Below, piece by piece: positions 1 to 8,696 of a stretch of DNA of 64,000 nucleotides; the stretch's first letter is position 1; each line of letters starts with the position of its first letter. The position numbers were made by a program, and so were the translations under genes. The notes under the pieces were generated by a model, which was not told the origin of the DNA, ran no database searches, and was given only the letters and a program-made list of their open reading frames with translations. The stretch comes from Mesorhizobium sp. B2-1-1 (GTDB lineage Bacteria; Pseudomonadota; Alphaproteobacteria; Rhizobiales; Rhizobiaceae), in contig NZ_CP083954.1 of NCBI RefSeq assembly GCF_006442975.2, positions 2,487,501 to 2,551,500 of the forward strand. The letters run 5' to 3'.

Positions 1-1
1 A

Positions 2-1258
2 GCCAAGGTCGCGTTCGGCCTGATCGACGATCGCACCGCCGAAAAGCGCGCCAAGGACCTGTTCGACATGCTGCAGGTCGAGGTCGATCCGAAAGCGACG
101 GTCGGCAATCTCGGCGCCGGCCAACGGCAGTTGACGGAGATCGTCAAGGCGATCTCGCAGAATGCGAAAGTGCTGGTCCTGGATGAACCGTCGACGGCGC
201 TGGCGGTATCCGATGTCGAGCGGCTGTTTGCCTTCCTGCGCAAACTGAGATCGGAAGGCGTCGCCATCATCTATGTCTCGCACCGCATGGACGAGATAGC
301 CCGCATCGCCGACCGCGCCACGATCTTGCGCGATGGCCGCAACGTCATCACCGCGCCGATGTCGGAACTGCCGATCGAAACGATGATTGAGCATATTGTC
401 GGCAAACGCTCGCGTGGTCTGTCCGACGTGGGACGCGGCGAATCGAATGTCGGGGCGCCGCTGCTTGAGCTCGACGGTGTTTCAGGGGTGGAGAAACCGA
501 AGAACGTCAGCTTCGTCGTCCACAGCGGCGAAGTGGTCGGCCTAGCCGGGCTGCTGGGCTCCGGGCGGTCGGCGATCGCGCGCGTCATCGCCGGCATAGA
601 TCCGATCGTCGAAGGCGAGATCCGCATTGCCGGCGAGCCGGTGGCGATCGCCAGACCAAGTGACGCCATCGAGGCCGGTGTGGCGCTGGTGCCGGAGGAT
701 CGGCTACGGCAGGGCGTCATCGCGGAGCATTCGGTCGCCTCCAACATGACGCTCGCCGTGCTCGACCAGTTGAGCAGCAAGGCCTTTGTGTCGACGAAAA
801 AGATGCGCGAGCTGACTGATCGCCAGATCGCCCAGCTGCGGATCAAGACTGCATCGCGCGACAGCCCGGTGCGCACACTTTCGGGCGGCAACCAGCAGAA
901 GGTCGTCATCGGCAAATGGCTTTCGAGGAATCCGGAGATCCTGGTCCTCGACGAGCCGACCTCCGGCATCGATATCGGTTCGAAGTCGGAAATCATCCTG
1001 CTGGTTCGCCAGCTCGCCAACGCCGGCAAGGCAATCATCATGATCTCGTCGGAGCTGTCCGAGATGCTGTCGGCCTGCGACCGTATCATCGTCGTCTCCG
1101 AGGGGCGCGTCGTGAACGATGTCAGCCGCGCCGATCTCGACGATCCCTCGGCGCCAAAGAACGATCCGGTTGCGCGACTCCAGGCGGCCGAGCGCAAGCT
1201 GCAGATCGTCATCCAGAAAGCGCTGAGCAAGAGCCAGGGAGGAATACATGTCCACTAG
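2..1258 (+). CDS. Sugar ABC importer, double ATPase subunit (RbsA/CUT2 type), 5'-truncated by window
   Basis: Cytoplasmic ATPase that powers uptake of a sugar-like solute through a ribose/xylose-type importer. The frame is open from base 2, so roughly 90 N-terminal residues, including the first Walker A, lie outside the window. Visible in order are the first-domain signature LGAGQRQ, Walker B VLVLDEPS, a second domain with the unusual Walker A GLLGSGRS that is normal for this family, the signature LSGGNQQK and Walker B ILVLDEPTSGID. The C-terminus ends in a basic tail that overlaps the permease start by 11 bases, so the two are surely one operon. The binding protein is not visible and probably lies upstream. 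The substrate cannot be told from the sequence. Confidence 0.93.
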   Translation, partial: AKVAFGLIDDRTAEKRAKDLFDMLQVEVDPKATVGNLGAGQRQLTEIVKAISQNAKVLVLDEPSTALAVSDVERLFAFLRKLRSEGVAIIYVSHRMDEIARIADRATILRDGRNVITAPMSELPIETMIEHIVGKRSRGLSDVGRGESNVGAPLLELDGVSGVEKPKNVSFVVHSGEVVGLAGLLGSGRSAIARVIAGIDPIVEGEIRIAGEPVAIARPSDAIEAGVALVPEDRLRQGVIAEHSVASNMTLAVLDQLSSKAFVSTKKMRELTDRQIAQLRIKTASRDSPVRTLSGGNQQKVVIGKWLSRNPEILVLDEPTSGIDIGSKSEIILLVRQLANAGKAIIMISSELSEMLSACDRIIVVSEGRVVNDVSRADLDDPSAPKNDPVARLQAAERKLQIVIQKALSKSQGGIHVH

Positions 1259-2222
1259 TCAGGCTGCCGCGTCCCAGTCCTCGCTGGCAGCGAGGCTTGG
1301 GCTCACCAACTGGCGGCAGAACATCATCTACATCGGTTTCGTCGTCATCTTCATCATTTTCGCGATAACGTTGTTCGACAAGGGCTTCCTCAACCTCAAC
1401 AACCTGCTCAACATCGTGCGGCAGACGGCGATGATCGCGGTGATGGCGATCGCCATGACCTATGTTCTGTCGGCAGGCGAGATCGACCTGTCCGTTGGTG
1501 CCGTCGCGGGTCTCGCCTCGGTGACGACGGCGATGGCGATCGACGCCGGCGGACCGATCACCGGTGTGATGGCGGGGCTCGCCACAGGCGCCGTCGTCGG
1601 CACCTTCAACGGCCTGTTGACGACGCGGGTCGGAATTCCATCCTTCCTTACCACGTTGGCTATGATGGGCATCGCTACCGGCACCGCAATGTGGATCAGC
1701 GATACGGCTGCGGTGCCGATCATCTCGAAGAGCTACTCCTGGATCTTCGGCGGCGGCAATGTCGGGCCGGTGCCGGTGCTGCTGATCTGGATGCTGGTGC
1801 TGGGAGCCGTCGGCCACGTCGTTTTGAGGCGAACGAGCTTTGGCCGCCGCGTGCTGGCCACCGGCGGCGGCGAGATCGCGGCGCGTTATTCCGGCATCGA
1901 CACCAAGTCGGTCAAGTTCCGCGTGCTTACCATCTCGGCCATGGCGGCGGCGCTGGCCGGAATGCTTTACGCCGGCCGGCTGCAATCGGGGCGCTTCCAA
2001 CTCGGCCAAGGCGACGAACTGTCGGTGATAGCCGCGGCGGTGCTTGGCGGCACCAGCCTGTTCGGCGGCTCCGGCACGGTGATCGGGACAATTGTCGGCG
2101 CGCTGATGATCGGCCTCATCAATAACGGCCTGATTCTGATGGGGTTGGAGTTCAGCCAGCAGCTAATCGCGCGCGGCGCCATCATCATCCTTGCCGTTGC
2201 ACTCAGCCAGGGGAGGAAATGA
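1248..2222 (+). CDS. Sugar ABC importer permease (RbsC/CUT2 type)
   Basis: Inner-membrane permease of the importer whose ATPase precedes it. It has 324 residues, the usual RbsC length, with many hydrophobic segments. The family signature GEIDLSVGAVAGLASV follows the second or third membrane segment, and the late LGGTSLFGGSGTVIGTIVGA stretch is typical of the family. The ATG is preceded by GGAGG at good spacing, which supports this start despite the overlap with the ATPase gene. It ends two bases before the ATG of the small monooxygenase-like gene, so all three are probably co-transcribed. Confidence 0.93.
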   Translation: MSTSQAAASQSSLAARLGLTNWRQNIIYIGFVVIFIIFAITLFDKGFLNLNNLLNIVRQTAMIAVMAIAMTYVLSAGEIDLSVGAVAGLASVTTAMAIDAGGPITGVMAGLATGAVVGTFNGLLTTRVGIPSFLTTLAMMGIATGTAMWISDTAAVPIISKSYSWIFGGGNVGPVPVLLIWMLVLGAVGHVVLRRTSFGRRVLATGGGEIAARYSGIDTKSVKFRVLTISAMAAALAGMLYAGRLQSGRFQLGQGDELSVIAAAVLGGTSLFGGSGTVIGTIVGALMIGLINNGLILMGLEFSQQLIARGAIIILAVALSQGRK

Positions 2223-2223
2223 G

Positions 2224-2592
2224 ATGACGGTTCCCTATACGGTCATCGGCACCGTGGTTGCCAAACCCGAAACCCGCGATGAACTGCAAAGAATCCTGTC
2301 GGGCCTCGTCGAACCGACACGTGCCGAGGAGGGCTGCATCAACTACGACTTCCATGTCGACCCGGCTGACCCCTGCGTATTCATGTTTTACGAGAACTGG
2401 CGTTCGAAGGACGATCTCGACAGGCACCTCTCCATGCCACATCTGATGCCGCTGTTCGGGAAGCTCGACGACCTCGTTGCGCGGCCGGTGGATGTCCGTC
2501 AATTCGTCATGCTCAGCCAGCTGGCGCTGGCATCGCATGAGCGATCGTTTCCAACCCCGCGCGGTGAGAGCAGATCCGATGGAGACAGGTAA
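2224..2592 (+). CDS. Antibiotic biosynthesis monooxygenase (ABM) family protein
   Basis: Small 122-residue protein of the dimeric alpha+beta barrel ABM fold. It has the family pattern: a beta strand (YTVIGTVVAKPE), a helix (DELQRILSGLV), then EEGCINYDFHVD, FMFYENW and a His-rich helix near HLSMPHL. The ATG at 2224 is chosen because GGAGG lies just upstream and because it follows the permease stop at once. Family members include quinol oxygenases and LsrG-like isomerases that act on small carbonyl compounds after uptake. A role in processing the imported solute is inferred from the operon only. The last 20 or so residues are low in family similarity. Confidence 0.85.
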   Translation: MTVPYTVIGTVVAKPETRDELQRILSGLVEPTRAEEGCINYDFHVDPADPCVFMFYENWRSKDDLDRHLSMPHLMPLFGKLDDLVARPVDVRQFVMLSQLALASHERSFPTPRGESRSDGDR

Positions 2593-2651
2593 AGCGCTCG
2601 GGACGCGGGTGACAGCTGAAAGTGCCAGCTTTTGACGGAACGCCAATGGCC

Positions 2652-3482
2652 TCAGCCGGAAACCAGGTTTGTCAGCATGGTTGCCGCCTCGGTGCCGGCC
2701 AAGCCGAGGTCGAGAACGCTGCTCATGTGATTGGCTCCAGGAAGGGCGGTCTGCGAGACCTGTAGTCCCTGCTCCTTCAGATGCCGCGCAAACACCTCGG
2801 CCTGCCTGTGGAATGGCGGCGTTTCGTCGGCGCCGACAGCGATCTCGACCGACACTGACGGATCGAAACGGCGGGTGAGCGGCGAGAACCTGGCTGCATC
2901 CTCGTCCGTGATCGCGATCTCGGCGGCAAGGAAGGAGGTCTGAAGCGGCTTCAGGTCGTAGAGCCCGCCAAGCAGCAACGCGCCTTTGATTGTCGATGTC
3001 CGGCCGTCGTCATTGAAAAGCATCGTCGCAAGTTGGGCGCCGGCTGAATGTCCGCTCACGGTCAGGCGCTCGGTATCGCCGCCGTGATCGCCGATATGGT
3101 CGAGCACCCAGCTTTTGGCGCGCCGCACCTGGTCGACGATCGTGGCCATCCTCACAGCCGGCATCAGCGCATAATCGACGATGACCGCGATTGCGCCGGC
3201 GCGCGTCACCGTCTCGGCGACATAGGAATAGTCGCGCTTGGAGAACATGCGCCAGTAGCCGCCATGGATGAACACATGGACCGGCAGGCGGTCGCGCTTG
3301 CCCTCCGGAAAGAACAGGTCGATGGTCTCGGTGGCATCCGCTCCATAGGCGATGTCGGCAACCATCGGTATTGTTGCGCGCACCTCCGTGCTGCGACGAA
3401 CGATCTCGGCGACGATGTCGTCGAACTCGGCGACGTGGTCGCGGATGCGGAAAGGATCATTCTGCATGGGGTGCCCGTTCAC
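2652..3482 (-). CDS. Alpha/beta hydrolase, arylformamidase/esterase-like
   Basis: Serine hydrolase of 276 residues related to kynurenine formamidase and small carboxylesterases. The oxyanion motif HGGYW, the nucleophile elbow GHSAG and a late His in GANHMSS are visible, and an Asp in VGADETPP may complete the triad. The GTG start overlaps the stop of the upstream aldehyde dehydrogenase as GTGA, which suggests translational coupling; an ATG five codons in (3467) is an alternative. It is the last gene of the leftward ADH-ALDH-hydrolase unit. The substrate is unknown. It may release an alcohol or acid that the two dehydrogenases then oxidise, which is inference from context. Confidence 0.85.
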   Translation of the reverse strand: MNGHPMQNDPFRIRDHVAEFDDIVAEIVRRSTEVRATIPMVADIAYGADATETIDLFFPEGKRDRLPVHVFIHGGYWRMFSKRDYSYVAETVTRAGAIAVIVDYALMPAVRMATIVDQVRRAKSWVLDHIGDHGGDTERLTVSGHSAGAQLATMLFNDDGRTSTIKGALLLGGLYDLKPLQTSFLAAEIAITDEDAARFSPLTRRFDPSVSVEIAVGADETPPFHRQAEVFARHLKEQGLQVSQTALPGANHMSSVLDLGLAGTEAATMLTNLVSG

Positions 3483-4966
3483 ATGGTCACGGCGATGTAC
3501 TTCGCCTCCATGAACTCGGCAATGCCGTGCTTCTGTCCGCCTTCGCGGCCAAGGCCGCTCTGCTTGACGCCGCCGAAAGGTGCCGCCGGATCCGACATCA
3601 GGCCGCGATTGAGCGCGACCATGCCCGTTTCGATCTTCGATGCCACGTGCATGCCCCTGGCCAGATCACGCGTGTAGATGTAGGCGGCAAGGCCGTATTC
3701 CGTGTCGTTGGCGCGCGCGATGACTTCGTCCTCGTTCTCGAAGCGGCTGATCGGGGCCACCGGACCGAATATCTCCTCCTGCGCCATCTCGGCATTGGCG
3801 GGCACGTCCCGAAGGACGGTCGGCGGATAGAAATAGCCCTTGTCGTCGGCGACCGCGCCGCCGCACAGGATCCTGGCCCCACGGGCGACCGCGTCCTTGA
3901 CCAGCCGATCGATCTTGTCGACGGCCTTCCTGGTAATCATCGGACCGCATTCGGTGTCCGGGTCGGTGCCTGAACCGAGCTTGAGCGCGGCCATGCGTTG
4001 GCGCAGACCTTCGGCAAAAGCGTCATGGATGCCGGCCTGCGCGTAGATGCGGTTGGCTGCCGTGCAGGCCTCGCCGGCGTTTCGCATCTTGGCGACCATC
4101 GCGCCGTCGAGGGCCGCGTCCAGATCGGCGTCATCGAAGACGATGAACGGGGCGTTGCCGCCGAGTTCCATCGAGCATGAGATGACGTGCTTGGCGGCTT
4201 CGGCCAGCAGAACACGACCCACGCCGGTCGAACCGGTGAAGGATAGCTTCCGGACGCGCGGGTCGGCGAGCATGGCGGAGGTCACTGGTCCGGGGTTCGA
4301 AGTGGTGAGCACATTGACGACGCCGGGAGGCACACCCGCCTCCTCGTACAGCGCGGCGAGCGCGTAGGCGGTCAGGGGCGTCTCGCTGGCGGGCTTCAGA
4401 ATGACGGTGCAGCCGGCGGCCAGCGCCGGCGCGATCTTGCGTGTCGCCATGGCGGCGGGGAAATTCCAGGGCGTTATGAGCACGCAGATGCCGATCGGAT
4501 GATAATCGACGACGATCCGGTTGGCGCCTGACGGCGCCAGGCCGAACTCGCCGCTGATGCGCACCGCTTCCTCGGCATTCCAGCGGAAGAATTCAGCCGC
4601 ATAGGCGACCTCGCCGCGCGCGTCGCGCAGCGCCTTGCCGTTCTCCAGCGAGATCAGCGCCGCCAGCGTATCGGACCGTTCGACCATCAATTCGAAACAA
4701 CGCCGCAGGATTTCCGAACGCTTGCGCGGCGCGGTTGCGCGCCAGCTTGCAGCCGCCTTCGCAGCCGCCTCGACGGCAGCGGCGGCATCGGCAATCGTGG
4801 CGTCCGGGACAGCCGCAATCACGGCCTCCGTGGAAGGATCGATCACCTCAATGAGGCGACCGTCGGAAGACGGTCGCCAGTGTCCGTCGATATAGAGGCC
4901 GTGCGAGAATGTGGTGTAGTCGAACATGTCCGGATCTTCGTTGAGTTGCCCTTGGGGTACGTTCAT
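3479..4966 (-). CDS. NAD(P)-dependent aldehyde dehydrogenase (GabD/ALDH family)
   Basis: Oxidises an aldehyde to the acid, closest in feel to succinate-semialdehyde dehydrogenases. It has 495 residues, full family length. Visible motifs are the cofactor region ITPWNFPAAM, the glycine turn FTGSTGVG, the general-base Glu in MELGGNAPF, the catalytic Cys in AGEACTAANR, EEIFGPVAP and the C-terminal PFGGVKQSGLGREGG. The ATG at 4966 has AGAGGTG upstream and starts 14 bases after the alcohol dehydrogenase stop, so the two belong to one transcript and probably act in series (alcohol to aldehyde to acid). The natural substrate is not evident. Confidence 0.93.
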   Translation of the reverse strand: MNVPQGQLNEDPDMFDYTTFSHGLYIDGHWRPSSDGRLIEVIDPSTEAVIAAVPDATIADAAAAVEAAAKAAASWRATAPRKRSEILRRCFELMVERSDTLAALISLENGKALRDARGEVAYAAEFFRWNAEEAVRISGEFGLAPSGANRIVVDYHPIGICVLITPWNFPAAMATRKIAPALAAGCTVILKPASETPLTAYALAALYEEAGVPPGVVNVLTTSNPGPVTSAMLADPRVRKLSFTGSTGVGRVLLAEAAKHVISCSMELGGNAPFIVFDDADLDAALDGAMVAKMRNAGEACTAANRIYAQAGIHDAFAEGLRQRMAALKLGSGTDPDTECGPMITRKAVDKIDRLVKDAVARGARILCGGAVADDKGYFYPPTVLRDVPANAEMAQEEIFGPVAPISRFENEDEVIARANDTEYGLAAYIYTRDLARGMHVASKIETGMVALNRGLMSDPAAPFGGVKQSGLGREGGQKHGIAEFMEAKYIAVTM

Positions 4967-4980
4967 CTCATCACCTCTGG

Positions 4981-6204
4981 TCAGACTGAGCTTGCGGCCA
5001 TGTCGCCGTCATAGGCAGCCCTCACCAGCCGCCGCATCGCGGCGATGTCGAAAGGACGAGGGTTGTTCTTGATCAGCCGATCGATGCCGAGCGCCTGCTC
5101 GGCGGTCCAGTCGATCTTGTCGTGTGGAAGACCCAGATCGGCCAGCGTGCGGGTGATGCCGATCGCCGCGAACAGCCGGGCCACCTCATCGATGGTGGCG
5201 CGCGCGGTCGCCTCGGCGCTCTTTGTCTCCGTCACCCCCAGAGCGGCGCCGACCGCCGCTATTTCGTCGGTCGCGGCGGGCAGGTTGTAGCTCATCACGT
5301 AGGGAAGCATCGTCGCCACGCCCAATCCGTGCGGCGTATGGGTAAGCGCGCCGACGGGATATTGCACGGCGTGGGCAGCCGCCGTTCCGGCCGTGCCGAA
5401 AGCGCAGCCGGCCGCCAGCGCTCCCATCATGACATCGGCGCGTGCGTCTTCGTCCGAGCCGTCCCGGTAAGCCTTTTCGAGACTGCGGCCCAGGAGTTGG
5501 ATGGCCAGCAGCGCGAAATGATCGGTCAGCGCGCTCTTGCCGACAAAGACATGCCGCTGCGGCAAGTGCGGATCGGAGCCGCGTTTGGCGGACGTGAAGG
5601 CTTCGATCGCGTGGGTGAGCGCGTCGGCTCCGGCGATTGCCGTGAGGGAGGGCGGGCATGTCGCGGTGAGTTCCGGATCGCAGAGCGCGACCGCGGCAAT
5701 GAGATGGGGACTGGAAATGCCGACCTTCAGTGTTCGCTCCGGATCGGAGATCACCGCTACCGGCGTCACTTCCGAACCGGTGCCGGCGGTGGTCGGGACC
5801 GCGATTACCGGGAGCGTGGGGCCGGCCACCTTGAACTCCCCGTAGTAGTCCTGAAGCCGCCCGCCGTGGCTAATCAGCAACGCGGCGCTTTTGGCCATGT
5901 CCAGGCAGCTGCCGCCACCGATCCCGATCACCATGTCCGGCTTGAAGTCCTTCGCATGGGCGACGCAGACGGCAACGCTGTCACGGGGGACATCCGGGAG
6001 GATGCGATCGTACACGAGCGTTTCGATCGAGCCAGCTCTCAGTGCCGCGCTGATTTGCGCGAACATTGGCGTTCCGGCGAAACGCTCATCCGTGCAGATG
6101 AATGCGCGCCGGCCATATTTGGCGGCAATATCAGGCAGCGCATGGCGCTGGCCTTTGCCGAAAAGAATCTCACGCGGCAACCGGGCTGCTGCAAATAGCG
6201 TCAT
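4981..6204 (-). CDS. Iron-containing alcohol dehydrogenase
   Basis: Group III (Fe-type) NAD-dependent alcohol dehydrogenase of 407 residues. The nucleotide-binding GGGSCLDMAK, the TTAGTGSEVT loop, and metal-site segments GADALTHAIEAF and THTPHGLG with their His and Asp ligands are present. The ATG at 6204 has AAGGA upstream. It is the first gene of the leftward unit and is divergent from a GntR regulator and a sugar-type importer, which suggests that the imported compound, perhaps a polyol or hydroxy acid, is oxidised here first. Maleylacetate reductases share this fold, so a reductase role cannot be excluded. Confidence 0.9.
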   Translation of the reverse strand: MTLFAAARLPREILFGKGQRHALPDIAAKYGRRAFICTDERFAGTPMFAQISAALRAGSIETLVYDRILPDVPRDSVAVCVAHAKDFKPDMVIGIGGGSCLDMAKSAALLISHGGRLQDYYGEFKVAGPTLPVIAVPTTAGTGSEVTPVAVISDPERTLKVGISSPHLIAAVALCDPELTATCPPSLTAIAGADALTHAIEAFTSAKRGSDPHLPQRHVFVGKSALTDHFALLAIQLLGRSLEKAYRDGSDEDARADVMMGALAAGCAFGTAGTAAAHAVQYPVGALTHTPHGLGVATMLPYVMSYNLPAATDEIAAVGAALGVTETKSAEATARATIDEVARLFAAIGITRTLADLGLPHDKIDWTAEQALGIDRLIKNNPRPFDIAAMRRLVRAAYDGDMAASSV

Positions 6205-6330
6205 GAACTGTGTCCTTCGAATATGGATTGGGGAGCGGGGGATCGGAGATCACCGCTTGCCCAGCGTGCGTGGCGTGGTTCGGGCAAGGCACGGGCCAGA
6301 GCCGTCGTCGAGTTTTCCTGCCTCACGAAA

Positions 6331-6356
6331 TATCCTCTATAAAATCGTATAGGATA
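6331..6356. promoter_or_regulatory. Candidate GntR operator in the ADH/GntR divergent region
   Basis: An AT-rich interrupted palindrome pairs TATCCTCTATA with TATAGGATA, with a one-base bulge, around a short centre; a second TATAGGAT-like copy follows directly. It stands out from the GC-rich surroundings and lies between the divergent alcohol dehydrogenase and GntR genes. Binding by the adjacent GntR protein is inference. Confidence 0.45.
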
Positions 6357-6413
6357 TAGGATTGAATTGCGCGGAGCATCGTGTTAGAGGTCGCCCCTGT
6401 CAAGAGGCAAAAC

Positions 6414-7112
6414 ATGCAGAATCCAGACCTTACCGTCGACAATGACGCTCGGTTGATAGGCCGCATTCAGCGCGCCAACAGCCTGTCGGGCGACGTCTAC
6501 GAGGCGATCTTCCAGCAGCTGATGTCGCTGAAAATAGCTCCGGGATCGCGGATCACCGTCGACAACCTTGTCAAGGAGTTCAACGTCTCGCATACGCCGA
6601 TCCGCGAAGCTCTTGGGCGGCTGGAAGGCGAGGGCCTGGTGGTGAAAACCCATCTGATCGGGTACCGGGCCGCGCCCCAGATCACACGGCGCCGTTTCGA
6701 CGAACTCTATGAACTGCGCCTGCTGCTCGAACCCGCAGCCGCCGCCAAGGCAGCCGCTGCGCTCGATGAAGCCCGGCTGATGATTTTGCAGGAGGCGGCT
6801 GGCGTGATGGCCAGGCGGGTGGGCAAGGACGAACGCCTGCGTTATTCGAACTTCGCCCGCCAGGATGCCATCTTCCACGACAAGGTCATGGAGTTCGCGC
6901 AGAACGAGCTCATCCGCGAAACGCTGAACCACCAGCACACCCACTTCCACATTTTCCGCCTGATGTATCACTCGCGGGTCACCGAGGAGGCGCTCGACGA
7001 GCACGAAGCCATCCTCGCCGCTTTCGCGGCCAGCGATCCGGTTGCCGCCGAAAAGGCGATGCGCGTGCACATAGAGAATTCGCGGGACAGGCTCCTGCCT
7101 GCATTCGAGTAG
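6414..7112 (+). CDS. GntR-family transcriptional regulator (FCD effector domain)
   Basis: A 232-residue local regulator. The N-terminal winged helix-turn-helix covers about residues 25-90 (VYEAIFQQLMSLKIAPGSRI, then SHTPIREALGRLEGEGLV, the classic GntR recognition helix). The C-terminal FCD domain carries the usual metal-site His and Asp residues (ARQDAIFHDKV, then HEAILAAF). The ATG at 6414 with AGAGG upstream is preferred over an in-frame GTG at 6381. It is divergent from the ADH operon and six bases ahead of the ABC transporter ATPase gene, so it probably controls both in response to the imported solute or a product of it. Confidence 0.9.
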   Translation: MQNPDLTVDNDARLIGRIQRANSLSGDVYEAIFQQLMSLKIAPGSRITVDNLVKEFNVSHTPIREALGRLEGEGLVVKTHLIGYRAAPQITRRRFDELYELRLLLEPAAAAKAAAALDEARLMILQEAAGVMARRVGKDERLRYSNFARQDAIFHDKVMEFAQNELIRETLNHQHTHFHIFRLMYHSRVTEEALDEHEAILAAFAASDPVAAEKAMRVHIENSRDRLLPAFE

Positions 7113-7118
7113 GCCGCG

Positions 7119-8696
7119 ATGCCAGTTGCCACTCGCATCGACGGAAGCGTCACCGCTTTGCCGCCGGAGCCCACACCGGCTGTGGCTCCGGTGCTGCGCG
7201 CGGAAGGGCTTTGCAAACAATACGGCCCGGTGACCGTGTTGTCGGACATCACGCTGGATATTTTCCCTGGCGAGATCCATGCCGTCATCGGCGAGAATGG
7301 CGCCGGCAAGTCGACGTTCATGCGCTTGCTTTCCGGTTACATCGAGCCAACCGCCGGCAGCCTGTCCATGGCCGGTGACCGCGTGAGTTTCAGGACACCT
7401 CACCAGGCGCAGGCGGCCGGCATCGCGCTGGTACATCAGGAAATCCTCCTGGCCGAAGCGCTCACGGTGACTGACAATCTCTTTCTCGGCCGCGAGCTCT
7501 CCAGGCGCGGAATCGTCGATGATGGCGCCATGCGCCGCATAGCGGCCGCGAAACTGGCCGAGATCGGTTGCGAGGTGTCGCCGACCGCGCTGGTCCGAGA
7601 CATTTCGCTGGCGGATCGCCAGCTCGTGCAAATCGCCCGCGCGTTGCTCGACGACCACAGGGTCGTCATCTTCGACGAGCCAACAGCGGTGCTGACCGGT
7701 GGGGAGGTCGAGCGTTTGCTCGCCATCATCTTCGGGCTCAGGGCGCGGGGCATCGCGGTTCTCTACATCAGCCATCGCCTCGACGAGGTGCAGCGGCTGG
7801 CGGACAAGGTCACGGTCCTGCGCGACGGCAAGATGATCGGCACCTATCCCGGCCATGCGTTGAGCCAGGCCGACATGGCGCAGCTTATGGTCGGGCGCGA
7901 ACTCGCCGCGCTTTATCCTCACAAGCGCGAGGTCCAGACGAGCCGGCCCATGCTGACCGTCAGAAACGCGACTGTTCCGGGTTATGCACGGGACGTGTCC
8001 TTTACCGTTCACAAAGGCGAGATTCTTGGCTTCGCCGGCATGATCGGGGCGGGGCGAACCGAGTTGTTCGAAGGCATTGTGGGGCTTAGGCCGGCGACGG
8101 CTACGATCGAGCTCAACGGGTCGCCGATACAGATACGTTCGCAGCGCGAGGCCATAGAGGCGGGCATCGGCTATCTGACGGAAGATCGCAAGGGCAAGGG
8201 CCTGCTTTTGCAGGAGCGGCTGGCGCCGAACCTGACTCTCTCGTCGCTTGACCTTCTGCATCCGGGACTGCTGGTTCTGCGCGGTCGCGAATCCGAGGCG
8301 CTCGCCCGGGCCGTCTCCAGCTACGACATCCGGGTGAAGAGCCACAACGCCAGGGCAGGGCAGCTTTCGGGCGGAAACCAGCAGAAACTTCTGCTGGCCA
8401 AGGTGCTCCTGACCAATCCTTCGGTCGTGATCATCGATGAGCCGACGCGCGGGATCGACATCGCCAACAAGGCGCAGATCTACGCCTTCATCCAGGAACT
8501 CGTGGGCCAAGGCAAAGCCTGCATCGTCATCTCGTCGGAGATGCAGGAACTGGTCGGCATCTGCGACCGCGTCCTGGTCATGCGCGAAGGCAGGATCAGC
8601 GGCGAGGTCTCGGGCGAAACGATGATCGAAAGCAACATCGCGCTGCTGGCGACCAGTGACAAAGGCCATGGCACGGCCCAAGGAGGAAGACAGTGA
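7119..8696 (+). CDS. Sugar ABC importer, double ATPase subunit (RbsA/CUT2 type)
   Basis: Complete 525-residue tandem ATPase. The first domain has Walker A GENGAGKST, a degenerate signature (LADRQLVQIARAL) and Walker B VVIFDEPTAVL. The second has the atypical Walker A GMIGAGRTE, the signature LSGGNQQK and Walker B VVIIDEPTRGID. It follows the GntR gene by six bases and overlaps the permease as GTGA. Compared with the family it carries about 20 extra N-terminal residues. It works with the permease and binding protein just downstream to import a sugar-like solute of unknown identity. Confidence 0.95.
   Translation: MPVATRIDGSVTALPPEPTPAVAPVLRAEGLCKQYGPVTVLSDITLDIFPGEIHAVIGENGAGKSTFMRLLSGYIEPTAGSLSMAGDRVSFRTPHQAQAAGIALVHQEILLAEALTVTDNLFLGRELSRRGIVDDGAMRRIAAAKLAEIGCEVSPTALVRDISLADRQLVQIARALLDDHRVVIFDEPTAVLTGGEVERLLAIIFGLRARGIAVLYISHRLDEVQRLADKVTVLRDGKMIGTYPGHALSQADMAQLMVGRELAALYPHKREVQTSRPMLTVRNATVPGYARDVSFTVHKGEILGFAGMIGAGRTELFEGIVGLRPATATIELNGSPIQIRSQREAIEAGIGYLTEDRKGKGLLLQERLAPNLTLSSLDLLHPGLLVLRGRESEALARAVSSYDIRVKSHNARAGQLSGGNQQKLLLAKVLLTNPSVVIIDEPTRGIDIANKAQIYAFIQELVGQGKACIVISSEMQELVGICDRVLVMREGRISGEVSGETMIESNIALLATSDKGHGTAQGGRQ

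Noticed and set aside
2593..2651. Terminator between the ABM gene and the hydrolase
   Set aside because: Only a 5-base AGCTG/CAGCT stem is present, too weak to claim.
6384..8681. Long leftward open frame (765 codons) opposite the GntR and ABC ATPase genes
   Set aside because: Shadow of GC-rich codons; composition rich in Arg, His, Asp and Gly with no domain, and the opposite strand holds two clear families.
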